Numbered from the stretch's first letter, positions 1-8,891 are shown. The stretch is DNA of 34,529 bases from Bdellovibrio sp. (GCA_020720455.1 DYOQ01000020.1:1-34529); one strand, 5' to 3'. Notes: a model not told the origin generated them from the sequence alone. A program made the numbers and translations.

Positions 1-21
1 AAAACTTTTCTGGTTTTAAAA

Positions 22-63
22 TTAAAAAAAGACGCCTAAACGTATCATGCGATGGGATACCGT
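22..63 (-). terminator. weak terminator-like hairpin downstream of the lipoprotein gene
   Basis: On the minus strand, past the lipoprotein stop, positions 63 to 40 can pair as a 7-bp stem with one bulged base (core GTATC/GATAC) and a 9-base loop. A run of seven T follows after another 9 bases. The long gap between stem and T-run makes this a poor match to a standard rho-independent terminator. Nothing else is recognisable in positions 1-199. Confidence 0.2.
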
Positions 64-199
64 ATTTGAGGTTTAAAAAAGTTTTAAATCAATCCTTTTT
101 TTGCCTCTCCAAAATCTTGAATATCAACCCATTACTTTGCTCCACAGGCAGTAGCGCAAATTGCAATGACCAAAATATCGTATGTACGCTATTAAAAAA

Positions 200-2884
200 C
201 TACTCTTTTTTTAATATTTCAAACATCACTTCATTCGAAGAAGAACTTAAAACAGGGCCAACGCTTGCACGAACAAACAATCGGTCCTCGTACCTATCAA
301 ACATCAGTAAAGCATCACTCATATTTCTATCACCAGAAAAATCAGCCGCTTTAGTTGCAATCTTTGTTTCAAAATCAAAATAAAACAACTTTCTATTATA
401 AGTAGTGCAGTTCAATTCATCTTCTTTACACACATGTCCAAAAAAATAAATCTTGTTATCAAAAATTATATTATGATATCTCGACATCGCACTACAAACA
501 GAGGTTGCTGTGCTAATGGTCGTCATCATTGGCCTACTGTTTTTTTCATCAACTTTGATCTCTTTCAGTTTTCCATCACTATCACAAACTATTAAGCTTT
601 CATTGTTGTAAACACCTATAGCAAATCTTGAATCATTGACTTCCTTATACTTAAAGAGGTTTATTGTTTTTTTATTTTCTACAGAATATGCATTAATACT
701 AAACATTTGGTAATTATTGTTCGTATAAAATGATGATCTTCCCCTTTCTACTGCTCTAGTAATATAATTGTTACCAATCTTTCCTAGAATATCATTCTCA
801 TCCGATATCGCTGTCGACGATGATACTGCAACAAGCTTTGACTCATCAGCATCTTGCCTAATACCCATGCATCGATTAGTTACAGCATCAGTGGTTAACA
901 TTTGACAATTCCCCAAAACATCATGGTCAATCGAAGATTCTTTCGGCGTAGCAATTAACGTACTATTATCTCCATAATTGCCAGGAGCATTTATCCAGTA
1001 AAAAGCAATATCGTCATATACTTTCATATAAGATAAATCCTGCTCTCTGTTGCTCACGCTGGTATAGAACAGTGTTGAACTAGTCAGCTTTAACTTACTG
1101 CCTACTTGTTCTTGATGAAGAAGTGTTGGCTTAGCAACAATTCTACGATAATCTTTAGCTGTAACATGAACTTTATCGTAACCCCCAAAAATATATTTTT
1201 TAAACGTTTTTCCATCTTCTATTAAACGTAAACTACTAAAATAGCTTAAGCTTGGATCACTCTGCTCGGAAGCAATTATATGTTCAGGCTTCAACAATGT
1301 TTTTGGCGGAAAAGAAAGAGGAGCACTAGAAAGTATCGGTAACTTGTAAACTGCAACATCAAAAACAGTTTTGCCAAAATTTATGGCCTTCGATGATTTT
1401 TTCATATATTTCATCGCATAATACAAATATTCATCGTCTAACATTATTGGCACGATGTCTCTATACACATCACTCGTCCCAACTTCATTTTTTAGTATAA
1501 TAGTTTTTATTGAATTTTCGCTCCCACTATAAAGATTATACCTCTTCGGCCCGCTAAGTTGCGGGGCGATGTACACAATATTGTTTTTACTTAATGTAAA
1601 GTATTGTGCTGGCGCTATATTGTTTGTACTAAACTTTTTCGATGGATCATTTTTGAATGGTAGTATTGAAACATGTCGCTGATGCGGTATTTGAATACAT
1701 TTTCCAGCTTCATACGTCATGTAATACCAAGTTAAAAAATCACCAGATGTCTGCGACACCCAAGATCCATCATTGCACTTTGACGAATATGATTCTTTCT
1801 CACACTTTAGAGCTTCACCAAAAGAAAATGCATTCGTATCCCTTGTAATAGTTTCTACCTCATCATGATAGAAGTATTTTTCATAACCAACTCTGGAACT
1901 ACACATTTTTTTAATCTCACGATCACCACATGGAACCCTTGTCATGTTAGAAGGAATCGTGTCTCCTATGCATACGTTATCAATTTTTGCAGACCCACAC
2001 TCAATTCCTGTCTCCTTCATCTTTGCTTTCACATATAAATCATCAACCGATATCCACCTTGTCTTATCTGCTTGTGCACAATCACTATAATCATCAACAC
2101 CATCGTTATCGCTATCCTTCTTGGAAAGAATCACTTTTTTAAAATTTTCTGTGGCTTCACCATTAGTTTTTTGATCTTCCCCAACTTGTTCTGAGACAAA
2201 GGACATTAGTTCATCTTTGTAGTCATCAATAAACATATCATCTATCAAATTTGATCTAAGTCCTAGCAACTCAAATTTTTTATAAATCATGTCAGCTGTA
2301 AATTGTGTCCTCTTTTCTGCGATTTTTTCTTCCGATACCACACCTCGATCTTTCTTTAGAGCTGCCTCAGTAAACATGGCTTCAAGCGTAGCTCCCTTTG
2401 TTACACCAAAATGTTTATCTGACATATTCTTATCTATCTTAAGCAATGCACGCCTTAACTCTATAGCTCCATCCTTATTCGCTATTGCTGTTCTAATAAC
2501 ATACGTTTTACCATGTAGCGCCTCATGGTTCTTTAAGGTAAACACGTATTGCCTTTGTGTACCAGCAATAACAAGATTGGCCGTACAAAGAATCTCCTCC
2601 TTACCATCCAGCGAAAAAGCAACAAGCTCAACGCATTCACCTGTCATACACTTTAAACAGTCAAACTTATCTTCTACCTCTTTTGCATAAGCAGTTGCGA
2701 GCAACGTGCTAAATATCGCCGAAACTGTTCCTTGTATTATTAATGGTGGTAAATTATTTTGATTACTGTTTGTCGGCACTTGTATATTTTGTTGTGATTT
2801 GTTGTCGACTTCAACTTTCTTACATGACGTGATTAGCATCATAGACAATAGAAAAAAAACTAAAATTTTTTCAACATACTTCAT
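200..2884 (-). CDS. large predicted lipoprotein with a thrombospondin type 3-like calcium-binding motif
   Basis: The product is 894 aa if it starts at the ATG at 2884, which has a GGAGG ribosome-binding site 6 bases upstream; an in-frame start 15 bases earlier has no such site. The N-terminus is a lipoprotein signal peptide: a Lys near the start, a hydrophobic stretch, then the lipobox LITSC with the lipidated Cys at about residue 21. Lys, not Asp, follows that Cys, which suggests outer-membrane sorting. Around residues 256-269 the segment DSDNDGVDDYSDC matches a thrombospondin type 3 calcium-binding repeat. Many Cys residues are present (for example CLKCMTGEC near residue 80), suggesting disulphides. 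The C-terminal half has repeated short hydrophobic/aromatic strands that could form a beta-propeller; that is a guess. I do not recognise the family. It lies 210 bases downstream of ftsZ with a candidate promoter of its own, so it is probably a separate transcription unit. Confidence 0.85.
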   Translation of the reverse strand: MKYVEKILVFFLLSMMLITSCKKVEVDNKSQQNIQVPTNSNQNNLPPLIIQGTVSAIFSTLLATAYAKEVEDKFDCLKCMTGECVELVAFSLDGKEEILCTANLVIAGTQRQYVFTLKNHEALHGKTYVIRTAIANKDGAIELRRALLKIDKNMSDKHFGVTKGATLEAMFTEAALKKDRGVVSEEKIAEKRTQFTADMIYKKFELLGLRSNLIDDMFIDDYKDELMSFVSEQVGEDQKTNGEATENFKKVILSKKDSDNDGVDDYSDCAQADKTRWISVDDLYVKAKMKETGIECGSAKIDNVCIGDTIPSNMTRVPCGDREIKKMCSSRVGYEKYFYHDEVETITRDTNAFSFGEALKCEKESYSSKCNDGSWVSQTSGDFLTWYYMTYEAGKCIQIPHQRHVSILPFKNDPSKKFSTNNIAPAQYFTLSKNNIVYIAPQLSGPKRYNLYSGSENSIKTIILKNEVGTSDVYRDIVPIMLDDEYLYYAMKYMKKSSKAINFGKTVFDVAVYKLPILSSAPLSFPPKTLLKPEHIIASEQSDPSLSYFSSLRLIEDGKTFKKYIFGGYDKVHVTAKDYRRIVAKPTLLHQEQVGSKLKLTSSTLFYTSVSNREQDLSYMKVYDDIAFYWINAPGNYGDNSTLIATPKESSIDHDVLGNCQMLTTDAVTNRCMGIRQDADESKLVAVSSSTAISDENDILGKIGNNYITRAVERGRSSFYTNNNYQMFSINAYSVENKKTINLFKYKEVNDSRFAIGVYNNESLIVCDSDGKLKEIKVDEKNSRPMMTTISTATSVCSAMSRYHNIIFDNKIYFFGHVCKEDELNCTTYNRKLFYFDFETKIATKAADFSGDRNMSDALLMFDRYEDRLFVRASVGPVLSSSSNEVMFEILKKE

Positions 2885-2927
2885 AAACGCCTCCAGCAAA
2901 CCAACAAGGTTCTACTTTAATAATTTT

Positions 2928-2955
2928 AGTATAACTCACTACTAATCTTGATCAA
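2928..2955 (-). promoter_or_regulatory. candidate sigma70-type promoter for the lipoprotein gene
   Basis: On the minus strand, TTGATC (2950-2955) and TATACT (2928-2933) are separated by 16 bases. Transcription would start near 2921, giving a leader of about 37 bases before the ATG at 2884. The match to the consensus is 4/6 and 5/6. Confidence 0.45.
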
Positions 2956-3005
2956 GTAAATACTGTGAGTGTACTACAAGCCGCCATAACTACGGAATAT
3001 TATAC

Positions 3006-3023
3006 ACGCTAGGCAAATAGCGT
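3006..3023. repeat. perfect inverted repeat next to a TATAAT element, between ftsZ and the lipoprotein gene
   Basis: ACGCTA and TAGCGT form a perfect 6-bp inverted repeat around a 6-base centre. On the minus strand a perfect TATAAT hexamer (2999-3004) follows one base later, without a convincing -35 element. On the plus strand the repeat is followed by a T-rich stretch, but no plus-strand gene precedes it. It could be a protein-binding site or the remnant of a terminator. Confidence 0.3.
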
Positions 3024-3094
3024 TTGTTTATTAGAATAAAACTATCGAGTACAAAAATAGGCAACCCGTCCAATCAAGAGATAGGGCGACAAAG

Positions 3095-4576
3095 CTAAAG
3101 ATCAGTCGGGAAAGTCTCGCCGTTATTTTCAGATCTTCTTCGCAAGAATGTTGGCCTATCTAACTCTTCTTCATCAAATGAAATGAATCCAAGCTTCTCT
3201 GCTATGCTTCTTGCTCGACCAGGAGTTTGCTGAATGTTTTCTTTTCTCTGTGGGGCCACAACTCTTTCTTTTGGTTGAGTAATTGTCTCATCTCTTTCGT
3301 ACTCTGTGGCGGCGCTCTTAATTGTATCGGCGAGAGAACTTCTTCTCTCTGTACTACCAGTCACAAATGATCTAAATCTATCGTCATAACGATCAGATTT
3401 AACATCATCTACAGAATGCTCTCCTCTGCTAGGCATTGAACGCTCGGTCTCTTCTCTCATCGCTGCAATACTATCATCTCTAGAGCTGAACTCTCTTGTC
3501 TCTCTTACTTCTCTAGCCTCGCGAACTTCTTCTGCTGCAACACTCTTCGCTTTTAATTGTTCATGTTTTTCTTCTTTTTTAACAGACGCAGAAGTTACTC
3601 TATCTAGTCCACCAAGACCCGTGGCAATTACCGTAACCTTCACTCGATCTTCCATCGCATCGTCAATAACAGTTCCAAATATAATATCTGCTTCTTCATC
3701 AGCAGCTTCCATTATAAGAGTGACCGCTTCATTTGTTTCATGCATTGTCATATCACTACTTCCAGTGATGTTAATAATAATACCAGTAGCACCATCAATA
3801 GAAATGTCCTCAAGAAGTGGAGAGCTGATCGCTTCATTTGCAGCTTTAATTGCTCTATCTTCACCGCTGGCAATGCCCATTCCCATTAATGCAAAACCTT
3901 TGTTTGTCATAACTGTCGACACATCTGCAAAGTCAGCATTAATGTGTCCAGTGTTGTTAATAAGATCTGAAATACCTCGTACAGCATTTAATAGTACAGC
4001 ATCCGCTTTTTTAAATGTTTCAACAAGGGATAATGATTCACCTGCTAAATAGAGAAGTCTTTGATTAGGGATTGTGATCAAAGAGTCAACACTCTCTTCT
4101 AAATCATTAATTCCATTCTCTGCTTGTCTAAATCTTTTTTTACCTTCAAATACAAATGGTTTTGTTACTACACCAACTGTTAGCGCTCCAAGCTCTTTTG
4201 ATAGCTTTGCAATAACCGGTGCAGCGCCTGTTCCAGTTCCACCACCCATTCCTGCTGTTATAAAAACCATGTCAGCACCAGAAAGAACTTCGCTTAATTT
4301 TTCGTACTCTTCAAGCGCTGCCTTCCTTCCAACGTCTGGATTTGCTCCTGCGCCTAAGCCTTTTGTTATTTCAACACCAAGCTGAACTTTAGTTGGCGCT
4401 AAACTCGCATTTAAACTTTGAAGATCTGTGTTGGCAACAATATACTCAACCCCTTCAAGGCCAGATCTAATCATTGTATTAACAGCGTTACACCCTCCGC
4501 CTCCAACACCAATTACTCTTATTTTCGCTCGCCCATCAATCACTTGTTTTTTATTATTGTCTGCCATCTCGAACAT
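3095..4576 (-). CDS. ftsZ: cell division protein FtsZ (tubulin-like GTPase)
   Basis: FtsZ polymerises at mid-cell into the ring that recruits the division machinery. The 493-aa product has the tubulin/FtsZ signature GGGTGTG at residues 111-117 and the catalytic T7-loop motif NADFADV at 213-219, which completes the GTPase site of the next subunit. The globular domain ends near residue 325. A charged linker of about 140 residues follows, rich in Arg/Glu (for example [12 protein letters not shown] near 351). The C-terminal peptide LDRPTFLRR at about 472-480 is the conserved FtsA-binding type. Unusually, 13 more residues follow that peptide. A G-rich ribosome-binding site (AGGGGG) lies 4 bases before the ATG; a second ATG 9 bases downstream is possible. 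It is 8 bases after ftsA and is the last gene of the dcw block. No clean terminator is visible after it. Confidence 0.98.
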   Translation of the reverse strand: MFEMADNNKKQVIDGRAKIRVIGVGGGGCNAVNTMIRSGLEGVEYIVANTDLQSLNASLAPTKVQLGVEITKGLGAGANPDVGRKAALEEYEKLSEVLSGADMVFITAGMGGGTGTGAAPVIAKLSKELGALTVGVVTKPFVFEGKKRFRQAENGINDLEESVDSLITIPNQRLLYLAGESLSLVETFKKADAVLLNAVRGISDLINNTGHINADFADVSTVMTNKGFALMGMGIASGEDRAIKAANEAISSPLLEDISIDGATGIIINITGSSDMTMHETNEAVTLIMEAADEEADIIFGTVIDDAMEDRVKVTVIATGLGGLDRVTSASVKKEEKHEQLKAKSVAAEEVREAREVRETREFSSRDDSIAAMREETERSMPSRGEHSVDDVKSDRYDDRFRSFVTGSTERRSSLADTIKSAATEYERDETITQPKERVVAPQRKENIQQTPGRARSIAEKLGFISFDEEELDRPTFLRRRSENNGETFPTDL

Positions 4577-4584
4577 GGTTCCCC

Positions 4585-5826
4585 CTAAAATATTTCTTTA
4601 AATACTGACTTTAATGAATTACTTAATTTACCTATTAAATCTACATGATGATCAACATCTACACTAGTATCTCTTTTAACCGTTTTTTTATTTCTCTGAG
4701 CACTTGCAATCAATCCAAGAACTGTTGAAAACTTTGGATTCTGCATAACCTTAGTTAATCCACCAAATGCAATTGGATGTCCTATTTTTGTCGGCCTGTC
4801 TATAATATATTCCCCAAGCTCTTGAAGGCCATCAATCAGTGCCCCTCCTCCAGTTAAAATAATTCCGCCAGTAATTTCTGCACTGAGATTTTTTTCTGTA
4901 ATCATCTCTTTTATTATTGTAAACATCTCTTCTGCTCTTGAACCTAACACGTTTGCAATCACGCTCATTTGAACTTCTCTATCTTTCATTCCAGGAAGCC
5001 CTTGTACTGTGATTTTTGCAGACTGATTCATTTTTTCACCAAGCACACAACCATGATTAGTTTTTATTCTCTCTGCTTCTATATGAGTTATTTTAAGAGC
5101 TACGGCCAAATCATTTGTAAAATGATTTCCACCAATTGGAATTACTGCTGAATGAATTACGCAACCATCTTTCCAAACAGCAACATCAGTTGTTCCACCA
5201 CCAATATCAACGAGAACGACGCCCAACTCTTTTTCTTCACTAGAAAGAACAGACATAGACGAGGCAATAGGTTGCAAAACAATCTGTTCAACCTTAACAC
5301 CAGCTTGTTCAACACATTTAATTAAATTTTGAATTAGCGGAATTGATCCAGTAACGATATGCACATGGACTTCAAGCCTTACCCCACACATTCCTATTGG
5401 ATTTTTGATTCCATCAATATTATCGACTTTAAATTTTTGAGGTATGACGTGAAGGATCTCTCTATCCGATGGAATCACTACGGCCTTGGCAGCTTCGAGA
5501 ACCCTGTCTACATCTTCTTGAACAATTTCACGATTCTTAACTGCTACAACACCTGAACTATTAAAACTATAAATGTGGCTTCCAGCAATTCCAATCGAAG
5601 CACTTTTGATTGAGACACCAGACATTAACTTTGCCTCTTCAAGCGAAGACATAATAGAACTTACAGTTTTATCAATGTTTACAACCGAACCTTTTTTCAG
5701 GCCAAGACTTGGCTGATTTCCCATGCCGATAATTTCAAGAATATTATCGTGATTATACTCGCCAACAACAGCGCAAACTTTGGTTGTTCCGACGTCAAGA
5801 CCAACAACGATGTCACCTGTGCCCAT
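4585..5826 (-). CDS. ftsA: cell division protein FtsA (actin-like membrane tether of FtsZ)
   Basis: FtsA is the actin-family protein that binds the FtsZ C-terminal peptide and anchors the ring to the cytoplasmic membrane. The 413-aa product has the phosphate-1 motif [10 protein letters not shown] at residues 9-18, the phosphate-2 motif [13 protein letters not shown] at about 206-218 and the adenosine motif [11 protein letters not shown] at about 324-334. Between the first two lies the FtsA-specific 1C domain (roughly 84-160) in place of actin subdomain 1B. The last 13 residues ([13 protein letters not shown]) form the expected amphipathic membrane-targeting helix. Length is normal for the family. 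The ATG is preceded by AAGGGA. A 75-base gap separates it from the ftsQ-like gene and contains two inverted repeats and a possible promoter. Confidence 0.98.
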   Translation of the reverse strand: MGTGDIVVGLDVGTTKVCAVVGEYNHDNILEIIGMGNQPSLGLKKGSVVNIDKTVSSIMSSLEEAKLMSGVSIKSASIGIAGSHIYSFNSSGVVAVKNREIVQEDVDRVLEAAKAVVIPSDREILHVIPQKFKVDNIDGIKNPIGMCGVRLEVHVHIVTGSIPLIQNLIKCVEQAGVKVEQIVLQPIASSMSVLSSEEKELGVVLVDIGGGTTDVAVWKDGCVIHSAVIPIGGNHFTNDLAVALKITHIEAERIKTNHGCVLGEKMNQSAKITVQGLPGMKDREVQMSVIANVLGSRAEEMFTIIKEMITEKNLSAEITGGIILTGGGALIDGLQELGEYIIDRPTKIGHPIAFGGLTKVMQNPKFSTVLGLIASAQRNKKTVKRDTSVDVDHHVDLIGKLSNSLKSVFKEIF

Positions 5827-5845
5827 GAGATTCCCTTCTCAAAAA

Positions 5846-5875
5846 AGTATCGCAGAATCATTCTGCAAAAAGCAA
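5846..5875 (-). promoter_or_regulatory. candidate promoter for ftsA with a palindrome in the spacer
   Basis: On the minus strand, TTGCTT (5870-5875) and an extended -10 element, TGC-GATACT (GATACT at 5846-5851), are 18 bases apart. The spacer holds the 15-base palindrome GCAGAATGATTCTGC (5852-5866). Transcription would begin near 5839, leaving a short leader before ftsA. Confidence 0.3.
5852..5866. repeat. 15-base perfect palindrome between ftsQ-like gene and ftsA
   Basis: Seven bases are mirrored around a single central base. As RNA it could form a 5-bp stem with a 5-base loop, followed after 5 bases by six U, so an attenuator is an alternative to an operator. Confidence 0.5.
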
Positions 5876-5889
5876 GCATGCCAACATGC
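5876..5889. repeat. second small inverted repeat between ftsQ-like gene and ftsA
   Basis: GCATG and CATGC are separated by 4 bases. On the minus strand the sequence after it is TTGCTTTTTG, so it resembles a weak terminator or attenuator hairpin placed 12 bases after the ftsQ-like stop codon. Confidence 0.35.
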
Positions 5890-5901
5890 CCATATAAAAT
5901 C

Positions 5902-6630
5902 CTAGAATTTGTCGCTGAACTTGACAACTACTTTCTCAGCATTCATAAGATTTATTACTGCTGGGACTCGATCTTTTTGTTTCATATAACCGACTATCTT
6001 AGTAAGCTTTTCGACTTTTTTAATCCAATCATCTTGGCCAAGAAACACGCTCGACGGAATTGTGTTAACAGAAAGAATAATCGTCAACTCTTTTTCTTCA
6101 TCTAAAATTACTTCGGAAACCATCTCACCAAGGCCCTGATCCATGCTTTTCATCATCTCGGTAATCTTATCACGCAACTCTTTATCTAGCTGGCCAACAG
6201 GAATAGCTAAAAATGGTAACTTCCTACTAAGCTTACTCTCTGTTCGAAGAATAGTTTCATATGTTGGATCATATAATTCACCATTATCAACAAGTATCGC
6301 ATCATACCCTTCGCTCCCACTCTCTTTATAAATTTGTACTTTCATCAGTGCCTTCGGGCATTGCAGATTGAACTTAAGCATATCTTCAACAGGATCGAAG
6401 GAGATTTTATAATCAGATATAAAATGTTTTTGGGCCAACTTTTCTTCTACCATCATTGATTTCAAATCTTTTAGTGAGCGGTTTTTTTCAAATGTCTTAA
6501 TCAGATTCATTGTAAGATTGCCCGCAACTCTTGATGGGCACTCTCCAAAATATGTTTTATATTTTACCTGCTCAGCAATAACCGAATAGTTTAAACCTAC
6601 GATCACAAAAAAACTAAATAATAACTTCAT
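5902..6630 (-). CDS. ftsQ: divergent FtsQ-like division protein (DivIB/FtsQ position and C-terminal pattern)
   Basis: FtsQ is the bitopic membrane protein that links FtsL/FtsB to the division ring in the periplasm. Position is the main evidence: the gene sits between murB and ftsA, where ftsQ normally lies. The C-terminal region also fits: a strand with IPSSVFLG, then KKVEKLTKIVGYM, then VINLMNAEKVVVKF, resembling the end of FtsQ beta domains (normally vrLG...Kl..L....iDlR...vvvk). The N-terminus differs. It begins directly with a hydrophobic segment (residues 3-17) ending in an A-x-A-like VIA before EQ, more like a cleavable signal peptide than a cytoplasmic tail plus anchor. Start: ATG at 6630, or TTG at 6636; both overlap the murB end. 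Length 242 aa is near normal. It could instead be an unrelated periplasmic protein. Confidence 0.65.
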   Translation of the reverse strand: MKLLFSFFVIVGLNYSVIAEQVKYKTYFGECPSRVAGNLTMNLIKTFEKNRSLKDLKSMMVEEKLAQKHFISDYKISFDPVEDMLKFNLQCPKALMKVQIYKESGSEGYDAILVDNGELYDPTYETILRTESKLSRKLPFLAIPVGQLDKELRDKITEMMKSMDQGLGEMVSEVILDEEKELTIILSVNTIPSSVFLGQDDWIKKVEKLTKIVGYMKQKDRVPAVINLMNAEKVVVKFSDKF

Positions 6631-7531
6631 TTTCAAATGTTATCCCAAAGTGTTGTCTTAACTCATCCTTAACAAAAATATTTAACATCAAAAAATCGTC
6701 CAGGCTCGCTCCTCCTGTATGCTCTACAAAATTAGCATGCTTTAAACTGATGGCGAGGTTTTTGGTTTTAAAACCCTTCATACCCATTATATCTATATAT
6801 TTACCCGCACGGCAAGTTACTCCGCCTTCATAATTTTTAAACACACAGCCACAGGTTTTTTTATCTAAAGGTTGAGAACTCTTTCTTTCTTCTAAGTACT
6901 TATTAATTTTATCAGAAACAGTGTCATCCATTCCTACGTTTTTAAACTCAACCTCAATTATCACCTCACCTTCACCTTGTTTTAATATTGTGCTATTTCT
7001 GTACGAAAACATTCCTTCTTCCACCATAATTTTTTTTTGAACACCAGCAGTATCTATAACAGTCACGGATAAAAGTAGCTCCGAGATTTCACCGCGGCTT
7101 GTACCGGCGTTTGTCACAACTGCACCGCCAAGTGTTGCAGGTATTCCTGCTACCTTGTCCCAATCTTTTAATTTATAATTGGCGGCCATCGAAACTGCTT
7201 TAGCAAGCAAGAGAGATGCTGGGAGTGAAAAAGATTCTTTTGTGAAATCTACAGAGGCTTCATTAAATTGAAACTTTATAACTATTATGAGTTCAGTACA
7301 AAACTTGGGCAGTAAAGTATTTGCACCCCTACCAATAACTCTGTATGGAATTTTATTTTGGCTTAATATTGGCAATAGTTTTTTTAATGCCTCAACAGTA
7401 TAGACTTCAACACTGTTTCCAACAGAAGAAAGTCCCATTGTAGTAAGCAAAGATAACTCTCGATTTATTTCTAGTTTTGTATCAACAATATTACTTAAGA
7501 GTTTTAACAATCTCTCTGATTCTTTTTCCAA
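6614..7531 (-). CDS. murB: UDP-N-acetylenolpyruvoylglucosamine reductase MurB
   Basis: MurB is the FAD enzyme that reduces enolpyruvyl-UDP-GlcNAc to UDP-MurNAc with NADPH in the cytoplasm. FAD-binding motifs are visible: GRGANTLL at residues 67-74 and GIPATLGGAVVTNAG at 129-143. The substrate motif SYRNS is at 176-180 and the C-terminal catalytic Glu is in TFENEV (about 302). The site that usually reads GSxFKNP, whose Ser is the proton donor, here reads CGCVFKN, so Cys (residue 229, codon 6845-6847) replaces Ser. The protein also ends two or three residues early after the Glu motif. The start is uncertain: the first in-frame ATG comes too late (within LTTMGL), so a TTG at 7531 or 7510 inside the murC end must be used. 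Overlap with murC implies coupled translation. Confidence 0.93.
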   Translation of the reverse strand: MEKESERLLKLLSNIVDTKLEINRELSLLTTMGLSSVGNSVEVYTVEALKKLLPILSQNKIPYRVIGRGANTLLPKFCTELIIVIKFQFNEASVDFTKESFSLPASLLLAKAVSMAANYKLKDWDKVAGIPATLGGAVVTNAGTSRGEISELLLSVTVIDTAGVQKKIMVEEGMFSYRNSTILKQGEGEVIIEVEFKNVGMDDTVSDKINKYLEERKSSQPLDKKTCGCVFKNYEGGVTCRAGKYIDIMGMKGFKTKNLAISLKHANFVEHTGGASLDDFLMLNIFVKDELRQHFGITFENEVII

Positions 7532-8891
7532 TTGCGCCGGCCCCCATTGTAAGAACTACTGAGTTTGACAAATCTCTAGTGCTAATATTTTCAAAATATT
7601 TTTCAATCTTACCAACATATTTAACACTAATTCCACGCTTAGCAATCTCTTGCGCTAAAGCTTCAGACGTTATGTTTTTAATTGGTTTTTCGCTAGCAGG
7701 ATAGATATCTAAAAGAATCAACTCATCAATATTATCAATATTATCAAACGCTGTAATAAACTCATCCCATGAATCTTTTGTTCTTGTATAACGATGTGGT
7801 TCAAAAATAGCTATAATTTTTTTAGAAGCATAGACCTCTTTTATCGCCTTTAGGACGGCCTTTACCTCTGTCGGATGGTGAGCGTAATCATCAATTATTT
7901 TAGTTACATTAGAACTAAAAAGGGTTTCCATTCTTCTTTGTACGCCCTTAAACAACTTTATTGTTTTTAAAATGACAGCAAGATCAACATTAAGAGTTAG
8001 TGCAAGGCCTATTGCTCCAAGTGAATTTGAAATATTATGATCTCCAGTAACGCTTAGTTCAACTAGGCCCTTAAGCTCACCGCTTACATACAACTCATAT
8101 GAAGCACTCTCTGGTAAATTTTTACACTCTCTTGCTTCAAAATAAAATTTAGACTCACAGTTCTTCTTAGTATTTACTCCATACGTAAGAGAAGGTTTTT
8201 TCAATGAAGGAATTATCTTTAATAAACGATCATTGTTACCATTTAATAAGCAAAGCCCGTCAAAAGGAACCTTGTTTGCAAATTCTGTGAATGCTTCATC
8301 AACCTTATCGTGTGTTTTATAATAATTCATGTGATCATCATCGATATTAGTAATTATCGAGATCTTCGGATTTAAAAGAAGAAAAGTTCCATCTGATTCG
8401 TCTGCTTCAGCAACGAGGTACTCACTACTTCCAACTTTAGCGTGGCCGCCAAGATTCTCAACAATGCCACCAATGATATAGGTAATGTCTATCCCTGCAC
8501 CTTTTAAAATCGTTGCAAGCATACTTGTCGTTGTCGTTTTCCCATGAGTACCCGCAATTGCGATTCCACTTTTAAGTCTCATTAACTCTGCAAGCATCTC
8601 TGCTCTCTTAATAATAGGAATACCGCGATTCTTTGCTTCAATAATTTCAGAATTTAAACTATCAATAGCAGAACTGACGACTAATAACGTAACTCCAGAA
8701 ATATTTTCCTTTTTGTGTCCAATATATATCTGCGCCCCGAGCTTTCTAAGTTTTTCGACATTTACTGATTCTGCGACATCTGATCCACTTACATGATACT
8801 TAAGAGTGAGGAGAATTTCAGCGATGCCACTCATTCCGATTCCACCGATTCCAACAAAGTGAATTTTAGAACTAACTGCTAGGCCTAACAC
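7491..8891 (-). CDS. murC: UDP-N-acetylmuramate--L-alanine ligase MurC
   Basis: MurC adds the first amino acid, L-Ala, to UDP-MurNAc using ATP in the cytoplasm. The 466-aa product shows the N-terminal nucleotide-sugar domain motif HFVGIGGIGMSGIAEIL (about 11-27), an intact ATP P-loop GTHGKTTTT at 114-122, NIDDDHMNYY, and the C-terminal domain motif DDYAHHPTEVKAVL. Length is normal. The start is a GTG at 8891 supported by AGGAG about 7 bases upstream. It overlaps the end of ftsW by 7 bases, so the murG gene that usually separates them is missing. It overlaps murB at the other end. Confidence 0.97.
   Translation of the reverse strand: MLGLAVSSKIHFVGIGGIGMSGIAEILLTLKYHVSGSDVAESVNVEKLRKLGAQIYIGHKKENISGVTLLVVSSAIDSLNSEIIEAKNRGIPIIKRAEMLAELMRLKSGIAIAGTHGKTTTTSMLATILKGAGIDITYIIGGIVENLGGHAKVGSSEYLVAEADESDGTFLLLNPKISIITNIDDDHMNYYKTHDKVDEAFTEFANKVPFDGLCLLNGNNDRLLKIIPSLKKPSLTYGVNTKKNCESKFYFEARECKNLPESASYELYVSGELKGLVELSVTGDHNISNSLGAIGLALTLNVDLAVILKTIKLFKGVQRRMETLFSSNVTKIIDDYAHHPTEVKAVLKAIKEVYASKKIIAIFEPHRYTRTKDSWDEFITAFDNIDNIDELILLDIYPASEKPIKNITSEALAQEIAKRGISVKYVGKIEKYFENISTRDLSNSVVLTMGAGAIGKRIREIVKTLK

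Noticed and set aside
66-383. Open frame of 105 codons on the plus strand at the left edge
   Set aside because: Most of it is antisense to the lipoprotein gene, with no ribosome-binding site or recognisable domain.
2289-2690. Open frame of 133 codons on the plus strand
   Set aside because: It is entirely antisense to the lipoprotein gene and has no recognisable features.
3024-3094. Rho-independent terminator after ftsZ
   Set aside because: Only a 3-4 bp GC pairing with a long loop could be drawn before the five T at the end of the segment; too weak to call.
3621-4052. Open frame of 143 codons on the plus strand
   Set aside because: It lies wholly inside ftsZ on the opposite strand, and its translation is low-complexity Ser/Ile/Ala typical of a shadow frame.
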